Shown piece by piece: positions 47,762-58,067 of a DNA stretch of 64,000 nt; position 1 is the stretch's first letter, and each line of letters starts with the position of its first letter. Below the pieces are notes generated by a model, which had not been told where the DNA came from, made no database searches, and was given only the letters and a program-made list of their open reading frames with translations. A program made the position numbers and the translations under genes. Origin of the DNA: Pholiota molesta (lineage: Eukaryota; Basidiomycota; Agaricomycetes; Agaricales; Strophariaceae); assembly GCA_014925825.1 (NCBI GenBank), contig JACGCK010000088.1, positions 62,001 through 126,000 on the forward strand, in the 5' to 3' direction.

Positions 47762-50352
47762 GTGGACGGCGCAGCGATGACCTTGTGTATCAGACTCAAG
47801 ACGTGCAGCAGATTGCCCCTTATCAACGACCCAGAGTGCACCTCCAGACCCACCAACATTACCTCCTATCCCGCGATATCAAGCGGTGTGGTCACTAATG
47901 CTACAGAGCGTGCATGGCACGGCCGAAACGAACTGTTCACGGAGCGATTTGATGACTTCTTGAGGATAAACAGGCTTTTTACCCCTACACCAGAAAATAA
48001 TTCTGTCGTCACTCCTTCGCCCCCACAATCGCCTGCCGCCGATGCACGGGAAACAACGGCAGCTTCAACTTCCCCGCGACCTTTCTCTCGCAGTGCTCGA
48101 TCAGTGCTGTCCTCATCCAGACCCCGAAATATAACGACAAACCCTAGCCTCGGCGATCATCCGCTTCCATCACCCATCCTCAGAGACCTGCGCAGCTGGC
48201 TAGAAGAAGGCCCGTCGGCATCCCTGACAACATCGGCATCTGCTACCCAAGCAAGCTCATCGACCGCCTCGGAGTCAGCAACATCCCATCAAGACCGCCT
48301 GTCTCGCATGCTCGATCGGATACGGAGGGCAGGCTGCGTGGAAGGTTGGGCCGGACATGGGATTCGGCGGGAATGGCTATCTCCACCACCCCCAACTCCA
48401 TCCGCACCTGCACCTTCTGTCAAAACTGATAGTGCACATAGGGTGCGCGATTTGCTGCCGTGGTTCACTGGCGACCCTGCGCCGGCATTGGCGTTCGGCG
48501 CTGCTGTTCCTAGTGCGACGCTGGCAGCTTCCAGGCCAATCTCCACAACGCCAGCTCCTGGAAATTCTATGGTGGGCCGCAGCAAGGATCTTGCACTGGA
48601 TTCTTACTGGGGGCCTGTCTTTACCAATTTGCCTGAGTCTACTTTTGCAAGCACGTCAAGCACACAAAATGGGACGTCAGAACAAGGCTCTAATATGGCG
48701 GCATCTGGTTAGTAGCGTTATTTTTTTGGGGTTGTGATTTTCTGGTAATCTTTAACCGCATAACTAGATGATCAACCATCCGATAACGCTGTAACTACAG
48801 CTTCAAGACCGACATTGTCTTTGATACATGTTGAAGCAGGTTCCTCTCCTGGTTATCTTAGCCACATCATGAGGCACTCTGGAGATGCTCGTAGAACAAT
48901 CAATCCTGCAGATGCATCAAATAATGGAGATCGGTAAGTATTTATTATTTATCTGACTTGAAAATAATATGAAGCAATTGACTTTCGCTGTCGATTTAGG
49001 CATACGAATGACCCTGCTGCAGGCATGTGGCATCCTCTGGAGCCATCGGACTTGCCTCTCAGCTTGTCTTTCAATTCAACATCTACCTCAAACTCGAACA
49101 CGCGTCCTCAGCCTCCCCTCATCCACACTCCACCCAACTACTTTGATCATCCGCCCTCGCCCTCATTCGATTCTCGCTCAATACCCGACACCTCCTACCT
49201 CTATGGAACGTCCTTCTTGAACCGAAGCATGCTTGAAACATACGGTTCTGGCTGGGCATCTCCTCTGAATCCTGGAACAAATCCCATGGCCATTTAGCTA
49301 GAGAGGAAATGAGGCGTACTGTGATGGATAGGCGTGCATCGATCCTTAGGCACCACGAAACATTGGCGATGAGAGAGATGTTTGACATGACGAAGAACGC
49401 CCAGGCCCCACCAGCCTCTGTTGCCTCTGAACGATTGGATTCACGCACGCCTGCTCGCGCCTTGTCTCCCTCTCTCTCGAGTATCTTCACTTCCGCTTTT
49501 ACAGAATCTGCAGCGCTTCCTTCTCTTACTACCTTCGTCGATGGCCTAGCCCCAACTACTTGTGGTGCTGCCGCTGGAAACACTGATGAGCAACCGAGGC
49601 AATCCCAGCCTCCTACACTGACTTCCGGGCCACCAAGTTCTCCAATTCTCGATATTTGGGGACTGATGTCGGCGGAGGGAAATTCTGGCACTGATTCAAG
49701 CCAACCTCCCCATCATGATGCTCCGTCGCTACCCCCTCCCGATCTGGGAAGCTCCTTCAATGCTGGACATAATTCACAATCTATGTCTGTGCCATGGGTA
49801 TCCGCAGAAGATAATGCTTTTATGGGGGCACCTGATGCTTCGGCAAATATAGAACCGGCGCGTATTGACAATGCGAACGAGAGACCGAATAATAGGCCCC
49901 AAAGAAATTTAGGTCTCCGCCCTCTATTTCTATCATCGACAACGTCTCCAGGAGAACGCCAGCTACCAGAGCATGAGCAACAACAGAATGAGCTCCATCA
50001 AATAGATGAAAGGGCTCGTCGTTTGTAGCTTGAACGACGGCCATTGGAAGATCATAGGCGTTTTACCTCTGCCTTCCGTGCTCGCCACCCCCTTTTAAGC
50101 GATCCGAATTCCCAGAGACCTTCTGCTCCACCTAATGGCCCTGATGCCAGCACCCTGACCTCTCCGACTTCCGCTTCAACGACAGCCTCTTCTAGCGCCT
50201 CAGCCATGGGCGTATCTAGACCTTCGCTGAGTCAACTGCGACATCCATCCATGGGCGATCCTGTAGGGTTACATGCACTTTTCGACCCATCTACCTTCAC
50301 ACCAGGTCCATTCCGAAACACGCTGCAACATATTGCTAATGAAATGATATAA
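47762..50352 (+). pseudogene. Ser/Pro-rich gene with two lesions
   Basis: Exon 1 runs to about 48706, exon 2 about 48768-48932, exon 3 from about 49000. The product is long, Ser/Thr/Pro-rich and probably disordered, with a charged patch near the start (RNELFTERFDDFLRINRLF) and another (RRTVMDRRASILRHHETLAM) after 49309. The frame is lost near 49297 (the frame ending PMAI stops while the next frame continues) and a TAG at about 50026 interrupts the second part before PVGLHALFDPSTF. The layout resembles disordered regions in front of RING domains in Agaricomycete proteins, but no RING is present. The exact start is unknown. An SMC1 fragment follows on the same strand within about 60 bp. Confidence 0.45.
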
Positions 50353-50399
50353 CTGAAATGGTATGTACGGGATGCTGAGATTTGCGAAAGTGGAGCTGA

Positions 50400-51420
50400 T
50401 GCAACATTAGGACTTAGGTGCCTGGATACCGAGAGCTCCGGCACGCTTGAGCTACAGGCCAAATATGAAAAAGCCAAGGAAGCGCAGGAACGCGCAATGG
50501 AGAATGCGATCTTCAACTTCACCAAGCGGCATGGGATTTCAGGCGAAGTTATACCACATCGATTTGGGAATCGAGGATGACACGCGGTTGATTGTGACAA
50601 AGAACAAAGAACTCTCGGGTTTGCGACAGGTGCAGAAGGTGCAGGAAAAGGAGGTGGAAGCAATGCGAGCAGAGCAGGCGAAGGCCAGGACAGGAGTTAT
50701 GCAGAAGGAGAAAAGCATCTAAAAGGCAGAGAAGGTGCGTTGCAGTTCTCAAAATTTCTCACTTTCTTTCCTCAACTGGATATTCTGCCATTCAGAGACC
50801 TGAGTTATCGAAGCGGCTTCGATGGCGACCCACTTGCAAATTTGACAATGCCGCAAAATCAAAAGAGCCAATCAACAACAAGTACTGCTTCTTTGCGAAG
50901 GGCGCAAGGCTTGCGGTGGATGTTGTGCAATATGAGGGTGCAGTGGAAAGAGCGATACATTATGCACTTGGAAGTGCACTTGTGTGTGATAACATGGAGG
51001 TGGCACGGTATGTCTGCCAGGAGGTGAAAGGTACTTTTTTCTGTTGACATTTTGTTCATTTGGAAGCTCACGAATTTCATAGTTATTATCCACAAGAGCG
51101 ATCTGATCACTGGCGGATGCAGTACGCAGAATGATGCAAAGAAATGGGACGAGAAGGATGTACAGGGTATGTTTTGACCTCAAAGTTCGGACCTATCTTT
51201 CAACACTTGGAAATAATGCTCCCACATTCTCTTAGGCCTCATTCGCGCTCCTGAATCGTGATGGCCTCCTTGCAGAACAATGCGAGCTCAGCAAGCACAA
51301 ACCCCGTGGCAAGGCAGAGAAGTTGCTTATTGCAGAAATTTCGAGATTAGAGAGGCTCGTTGTCGTTGCTAATGACAATTTGGTGCGCATATACACCTGT
51401 CAATTAGCTTTCCCACTGAC
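50400..51420 (+). pseudogene. SMC1 cohesin gene fragment, broken
   Basis: Parts of the cohesin ATPase SMC1 around its hinge, without the ATP-binding ends. In order: coiled coil (YEKAKEAQERAMENAIFNF), a frameshift near 50.56 kb, coil (KNKELSGLRQVQKVQEKEVE), an in-frame TAA at about 50720 where KAEK continues, an intron-like gap, the hinge (ARLAVDVVQYEGAVERA, ALVCDNMEVARYVC), an intact-looking intron of about 57 nt, hinge end (IHKSDLITGGCSTQNDAKKW) and the next coil (ELSKHKPRGKAEKL, IAEISRLERL). A large part between coil and hinge is missing. Retained introns show it derives from genomic DNA. It cannot make a working SMC1; the functional gene must lie elsewhere. Confidence 0.75.
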
Positions 51421-51855
51421 AAACACTGTAGAATGCCACAAAACTTTGGATAACAGGTCTGAGAAGATGGGCTCAAGGTTGCACAGGAGGAGAGCCAGGC
51501 GCGGCCAGGGTTTGACGCACAAATCACTAGGTCGACGCATGCATAGGTCTGTTCAAATCCGTTCAATCTTTGATTGCTATTTTTAACCTCTTTACCTCAG
51601 AATGACCAACAGGCCTTCCACCCCGCCTTCTCTTTGATCAACGCCACGAGCGGCTTTGATGTCGCCAAATCACTGCTGATGGCAAATTTTTTGCACCTTC
51701 TCCAACCACCACCACCGCCGTCACCACCACAGTGCCGCTGCAACAAAAATCAAAGTGAGTACCGGGCCTGCGCCATTCTCTAGTTTCACACCCGGAACTG
51801 AGACTCTGGACCTTGAAAACCCACCAGCAATCGCAGCTAACTGTTCCTTTTACAG

Positions 51856-53439
51856 GCCGTCCGATGGAGTCCCATGCCAGGCGCAAGGTGAGCACACAGA
51901 TGCAACCTCCTCTGCTTTAATTGACACCACCTCTCTAGACAAGATCTGGGCGCATCTATTCTGCATACCACGTAGTTGAACTTCCTGCCGACTTCAACTA
52001 TGAGGCATTGCTGGAGAAAGCGTCCGCCCATGAACTTGCAAACCTTCCAGACGACATCGACAACATGCACCCCACCGCCATTGCCCAGCAGGACGATGTC
52101 AGCAACAAACACCCTACCATTCCCATTGCCCTGAGCTCGGGCAACCCCAACCCCATCGAACCCCCAACCCCATCGCTTCCAGCAGGGCGCCGCCCGCCGT
52201 CGATGGAAAATCCTTCAGGCCCTTCCGCCTCGTCCCCTGCAAATCAGCGACGAAAGCGACGCCGCATTGAGGTAAAATCGCAGCTCGGCCGCCTCCCTAC
52301 CTCCACTGCCGCAACTGCCTACGTTGAAACAGCAACCGCAGTGCCCTTATCACTGGATTGCAGCGAGCTTCCTGTGGCCGCAGGGGCATACAGCGCAAAG
52401 CATGCAAAGCTGGAAAATGCAGACAAAGAGCACACAAAGGACCAGCTCATCAACGAGCTTGGGTTTACTTATGTACCTTGGAAGGGCATGTGAGTAGCCG
52501 CATCTTTTTTTTACGCCCTCCAGCCTGACACCTCATTCACAGAAAGCCAATGGTGGGCGTCGACTCGCAGAAGCGCATCTGCATAGCGTTTGTTGGGCGG
52601 CCAGATGACCCAACTTACGTTGATGACTGCCGCGCTGCGTACAGCTTCATGGAACAGGAGGGCAAAAAAATCGGCTTAGCTGGGTGCACGACGCCCCATC
52701 GGCGCGGACACTTCGCTGCCCTCAACGTTGGTGCTAGCCATGGAAAGGGTACACGAGAGCCAGTCAACCTCAACAACAAGAACTACGCGCCAGTTGTTAA
52801 AAAGTTGCTGGCCACACTAGAGTTTGAGCGCATCGCTTCGTTCGCCAGCTGTAAGCCCTGCTCCAGCCCCCAATACTTCTATATACTGCCTTTCTTACAT
52901 TTCCATCCTTAGCATCCCTCAAAGCCTTTGCCCCCCGGCTTTTCCAGTACTACAAGAGCCGCCTTGACCCCCTTTTCTCCCGGATGCACAACCTTGAAAG
53001 AAACTTTCCCCCTCATATCAGCGTTTTTCCCACCGCAGCATTGAACTTTGGACCAAACGTCTGGACATATAAACACCGCGACGTGCTGAACTGCGCCTTC
53101 GGTTGGTGTGCAATCCAAGCGTTGGGGCATTTTGACCCTACCAAAGGAGGGCACCTCGTTCTTTGGGAGCCGCGCCTCGTGGTTGAATTTCCACCCGGCT
53201 CCCTGGTCCTCATCCCTTCAGCAACCATAACACATTCCAACATCCCCGTCGCCCCTGATGAAGCTCGCAGCTCCTTCACGCAATACGCACCCGGTGGCTT
53301 GTTTCGATACGTTGATTATGGTTTTCGCCTGGAGAGTGAACTGGAAAAACAAGATCCGAAGCTCTATCGAGCCACGATGCAAGCCAGACAGGGCAACTGG
53401 AGGGTTGGTTTAGATTTACTCAGTAAGGTAGATGAATAG
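51856..53439 (+). CDS. TET/JBP family 2-oxoglutarate/iron dioxygenase
   Basis: Conserved exons: about 51856-51887, 51939-52489, 52543-52850, 52913-53439 (stop). From the ATG at 52008 there are 438 residues; earlier exons exist but the true start is unresolved. A basic, probably disordered N-terminus (RRKRRRIE) precedes the double-stranded beta-helix domain. Iron ligands are His318 and Asp320 (HRD) and His371 (HSN); Arg382, followed by SSFTQY, would bind 2-oxoglutarate. GHLVLW and EFPPGSLVLIPSA are typical of the fungal branch. TET/JBP enzymes oxidise thymine or 5-methylcytosine in DNA; in Agaricomycetes they are expanded and tied to transposons. All signature residues are present, so it may be active. 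Confidence 0.85.
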
Positions 53440-53571
53440 CTGTACAAGCCCTCCAAGTATGAATTTTTTTTTAATGTACCCTTTTCCAAGCCTGTCTCCT
53501 CCATCGCCCCCTGTCTAAAATAATTATAAAAGTGAGACCTTTTTCTGAACCTTCTGCAACCACCAACCACC

Positions 53572-55239
53572 ATGACGGATTTCAAGTTTCCCGAACTCCA
53601 AGCCTTGCTCAGCAGCATGGTCTCAGAGCAAGAGGCCGTCGAGGACGATATTGAAGGTGAAATCGAAACGCTTCCCAATCTCACTGCTGAAGACCGCGCT
53701 CCTCCAAGTGGGACCTCAAGGTGGCGAGAGTCGGTTGCAGGTGCTTCGAAGGGTATAGCAGACAAGACAGATAGTGATTACCAACGGTAATTAGCTGCAA
53801 CTATTTCTCAGCTGGGTCTCAAGTTTCAACTACTCTATATAGGTTGGCGCAGCAGTGCGTCAGATATCTGCTTTCAATTGGCGTTATCTCGAGACCTGAA
53901 GAGTTTCTATCCCGCACCCCATCTGAAGATGCACCCGAGTTTATTATATTGTGCATTATGAACGAGTAAGTAGCACATTTAAGCCGTTTTCCTCATTCAA
54001 TATTCTTACATCCTGCATCCTGGGCCTGTATCGAAAAGCTGTGACATGATACAATTGGATGGAAAACCAAAGCCGTCTGGCAGCATAATTGGGACCTACT
54101 CCCAGGCCACAAAGATACGTGCTGCCATGACCCATACCTTTGGGCGTGTATATGAGCTTGGGTCTACTCCATGGCATAAGGATGAGATAACTGGCCAGAT
54201 GCGAGGGAACCCTTCCGTCTCTCACAAGGTTTCATCCTACATGGTCAGCCTTCACTCCCGAAAGGCTCGTGCAGGAGAAACACCAACCAGTGCACGAGCC
54301 ATCACGGCGGTGAGCTTCTTGCACCGTTACCTGGGCATGTGCTCATTAATTGAAAGGACATCCTCAAAAAATTGTATGATTACAATCACCGCGATGAGAA
54401 CTTTCAACTTCAGGATTACACCCCGGGAGTCCGAACAGACAAATCCAACAACTTAGTAGATTTGCATAAATGGGGTGGACCTATGGCAAGGCGCGAGCTT
54501 GGAGCAATCTATACGGTTGCCTTTCTCTGCCTCCTACGATCGGATGAGGTGCTCAAGCTTGAACGCAAACACATTGACTACGTCAAAGAGGGCCCAAAGG
54601 GTAAACCCATAGTCATCTTATCGCTTCCATACCGCAAAACGCACCAATTTGGAGGTAAGCATAATCTGGTGCATATCGACTTATTTCTAGCATTTTAATA
54701 CCTTTATTTTCCTTACAGGCATCAAACCATTTGTTCTGCATAGTTTTCCAGATGAAGATGCCCACCTTTGCCCTGTTAGAGCTATAGCAGATTGGATCGC
54801 AGATAGCCAAATTACATCTGGTTTTGTTTTTCGCAGAATGGCGTCTGGTGATAGGCCTTCTGCTGACGAAAAAACGTCATTGGTGTGTTTTATTCAATAA
54901 AATAGATCAATCCTACCGCTCATTGTTCTCTAGACATCAGAGCAGTTTCTGGAAATGTTTAGAAACAACTTGCTGGACATTGGGATTGACCCTACGCCCT
55001 ACGGAACTCATTCGTTCCGCCGTGGTGGTTGTCAATATCTTTCTGCCGACCGACGGTGGGGTATACGCCGTATTTGTGAGTGGGGAGGCTGGTCTGCAGA
55101 GTTTACGAGTTTAACAATTGTGAGATACCTTATCTCATGGAATGATGACCCAAGGGAGAAGCGTGAAGATTTTTTTGATTCAGATCGCCTTCCAGTTACA
55201 AAATGCTATTACTGTGGAAGAACATGTAACTGCAGTTAG
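53572..55239 (+). CDS. Tyrosine recombinase (Crypton-like or related)
   Basis: Six exons (53572-53786, 53843-53965, 54039-54309, 54357-54654, 54719-54882, 54934-55239) give 458 residues without interruption. The N-terminal part has a helical core-binding region (LAQQCVRYLLSIGVI, ATKIRAAMTHTFGRV). The catalytic half has Arg264 (FLCLLRSDEVLKL), His383 and Arg386 (GTHSFRRGGCQYL), Trp410 (GGW) and Tyr422 (TIVRYLISW), the expected R-H-R-W/H-Y set. The last residues form a small Cys cluster (CYYCGRTCNC). I recall this protein family as frequent in Agaricomycetes. Stop faces the stop of the SAP-domain gene 143 bp away. An intact recombinase beside a TET/JBP gene suggests a mobile unit; a domesticated role is possible. 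Confidence 0.85.
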
Positions 55240-55382
55240 ATCCTTAGGTACTTTGGCAATGATGATCGCACATGCAGATATATATATTGTGAATCAATGG
55301 ATGTAAGACGTAAGTAAAGGAATGAACAGAAACATTGAAGAATGAGCAGAAGAAAAAAATATGTAGCATGGCTCAATCCGAA

Positions 55383-57325
55383 TCAATCCTCATCCTCATC
55401 AAAGTCCTCGAACGCGATTCCCTTCAACTGACAGTAGCGCTTCGCAATATCACAGCTTTTAGTCAATGGGGTCAGTACGCCACGGTGTTGATACCTGAAA
55501 AGCTCATCGAATTGAGCTCCATATTCCTCTCTGGCACATTGCGCCCGTTCATCGTTCTTGGCAGTTCGAATATCACGAAGATCTTTGAGAATGGCCGTGC
55601 AGGTTTTGCGCTTTCCTTCAGAGTCGGAAAATCTCTGCCAAAACTCTTGGATAGAGGGTCGCATTGCCTGTACGAGGACCTGGGTATAAAATATATGAGG
55701 AAAAGGTAATGAAATACAAACATTCAAGCATACCCTAAAGTTGAAGACTTTTGCCTTTAGCGACTCCCATTGCCTTGCTTTCCACTTTTTCCCTCCTTTC
55801 GAGGTGTAGATCGCCCTCCAATAGATTATAGGGATGGGGTGCCCCTTGATGACGATGTATGAGTTACCCTTCCAATACGCCGGGTCGTAGTCCCACATCT
55901 GGTTGAGATGCTCGAGATTGCGTGAAAAGGATGGCACAGGCGGGTTGGGAACGTCACTTTCTGTGAAAGACAGCACAAAGCCATCTGCCAGAGTAATCGA
56001 GCGCGATTGCAGTGCTGCTGGAGGGGTGGAAAGAGGAGTGTGGTTTCCTAGCACAGGTGCATTGGTATCTGGGGCAGGAGAGGATGGGGAGGACGATGCA
56101 AGATATGCAGCAGACATTGGTGCGGGGCCAGTGGAGCCTATGGAAGGCATTGCAACGGTCGACTTGTGCATCAAGAGCTCCTGAAGAGCTTTATTTGCGG
56201 CGTCCAAGGTCTTTTTGATGTCGACACCAATTGGCTGTTGGATAAACACAGTCATTAGAGCAGTTCGGCAGTCTCTCAAGCCCAATTTGGCTTTAGAACG
56301 TACTGTTTCTGCCTGCAATTGTTGGCGACGGGCAGCCAACTGCATCCTTGTCTCTTCGTCGCGGTATGGGAACATCTGACGAACGGAAGCGGCCTGGATG
56401 CGAAAACAGGAGTTAGATGGCATAGGGCGGCCCATTGCCATTGATCATTTCAAAAAAGAATAGAACGAAGGACATACCCATTCGAGGTCACGTTCATGCT
56501 GTTCTTGATTCCAGCACCGGGCTGGAGCAGTAACTGGAAGAGCGGTGGGGGCAGGAGCAGTGGCGGACAAGGCCTGTGGGGTTGAAGACGAGACTGGGAG
56601 CCCAGACTTGAGCGCCTCAAGCCGCAAAGCCGACTTCTTGCTGGGGCCGGGCTTCTTCTTCAGAGCTGGTGCTCCCGTATGCGAGCCCAGGCGTGATCTG
56701 ACTGTATTCGGCTTGAGCCTAGGTTTATATTTCAGCAAACGAATGTCGAACACGGGCTTGAGATGGAAGGAATATGGATGACTTACTGCTCCCATAGCTC
56801 TTTGTCTTGGCTATACGCAATCAACGTTTTGCGAAGGTCGTCCACCTTTCCGGAGTGATCCAGGTCGTACTCCTTACACATAGTTTGCAAAGTCGGTTTG
56901 GTCACACCATGACCCTCACTAGGAAAATGTTGAGTTAGTAAAGCAACAGAGATTTTGAAAAGAGCAGCAAGACATACATTGCACGGCGCTGAATCTCAAA
57001 CTGACCATCTGGCAATTTAACTGGCAAAAGCAAATAGCGGGGGCGACTGGCAGAACGTGCGACGTTATCAGCCTCTCGGTCCATGGCCACTTGGGCTTCG
57101 ATCTCGTGTATGATTGTCCAAGCGTAGGGGACAAGGACAAAGATGGCGAAGCAGTTGAGCCCGACGACGAAGAGAAAGAGGAAGTGAAGAAGCCTCGTCC
57201 ACACGTCCTCAGGGTTGTTATCGAAAAGCCACTGGAAGTACGAGACGAGGAGTGGGCCATAGTGTTCGATCGCATAATCCAGATAATCGGCGACGAGCAC
57301 GATAGTGCGATCGAGTTGATCGTTA
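55383..57325 (-). CDS. SAP-domain protein convergent with the recombinase
   Basis: Minus-strand exons: about 56978-57325, 56787-56918, 56478-56716, 55734-56393, 55383-55679, in frame throughout. The first exon shown needs an upstream start that I could not find (a CACCCAG acceptor ends at 57326). Order: one hydrophobic, probably membrane-spanning segment (FLFLFVVGLNCFAIFVLVP); a SAP DNA-binding motif (LQTMCKEYDLDHSGKVDDLR); a basic linker (LKKKPGPSKKSALR); a helical part; and a C-terminal domain with WKGNSYIVIKGHPIPIIYW and IQEFWQRFSDSEGKR. I remember proteins of this form as widespread and uncharacterised in Agaricomycetes. Role unknown; DNA binding is inferred from SAP. Confidence 0.7.
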
Positions 57326-57329
57326 CTGG

Positions 57330-58060
57330 GTGAAAAAAATAAGAGTCAATTGAAAGCCCAAAAAAACAGGGGGGAATAACAAGAGGTCCGTTAGGTAAAA
57401 GAAGGGTTCAATAAGGTGGCGCAGAGCGAGCCTATGGGGGACAGGCGGGGCGGAGGCATCCCCCAAGGGCTGCCGACAACGGCCGTCGGCGGGAGTGATT
57501 CTGAATGGCGGCGCCAAGGGCGGCTTTTTCAACAACGATCAACGCGCGCAAAGAAAGTGACAGACTGTTTCGCGCTAGCGCAGGCCCAGCGTGAGCGAAA
57601 CGTTCGGGGCCGATCAGGTGACAGAAACTCGTTTGCGGGCGTGACGACAGGTCACTGCGCGCCCAAAGGGCACGAGGCACGTGCCCGCGAACGTCAATCT
57701 AACGGAAGAAGCTTAGGAGGAGCGACGCCACCACATATGATGATATGTCTATCAATAAACTGATAGTCTCTGAAGTCCCGGGATCTCCAGCCCAAAAATG
57801 AAATTCCGCGCTGAAGATTCCAATTTAAGGTTATTTAAGGTTGCATTCTAAAAGTGCTCCAGACGCGGTGGACACAACCTTCCTACATATAGCAATCGCG
57901 TGCATACTAGATCATCCGCTTATATTCGATCGGTCAAATTTGCTGCTCTGTGCGCAATATAAGGCGTCTCCACTCGCGACCGCTCGTGTAGTTCCCCTCT
58001 CGCTCTGTGGGTTGGCTCCCGCCTCTCCTAGAAAGTCTTACCTCGGCCACTGTCTCATAC
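57330..58060. other. No supported gene; promoter region of the DUF6534 gene
   Basis: Short frames on both strands only. The missing first exon of the SAP-domain gene should lie in the left part of this stretch. Confidence 0.4.
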
Positions 58061-58067
58061 CCCCACG

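Noticed and set aside
52543..53439. AlkB-type dioxygenase as an alternative for the 52-kb gene
   Set aside because: The spacing of HRD, HSN and Arg and the GHLVLW/EFPPGS blocks fit the fungal TET/JBP pattern better than AlkB.
47342..57325. KDZ transposase expected near a TET/JBP gene
   Set aside because: I looked for a KDZ-type coding block and found none; the neighbouring mobile-type gene is a tyrosine recombinase.
57091..57333. Acidic plus-strand frame of 80 residues
   Set aside because: Antisense to the first exon of the SAP-domain gene, whose minus-strand reading splices in frame into the SAP motif.
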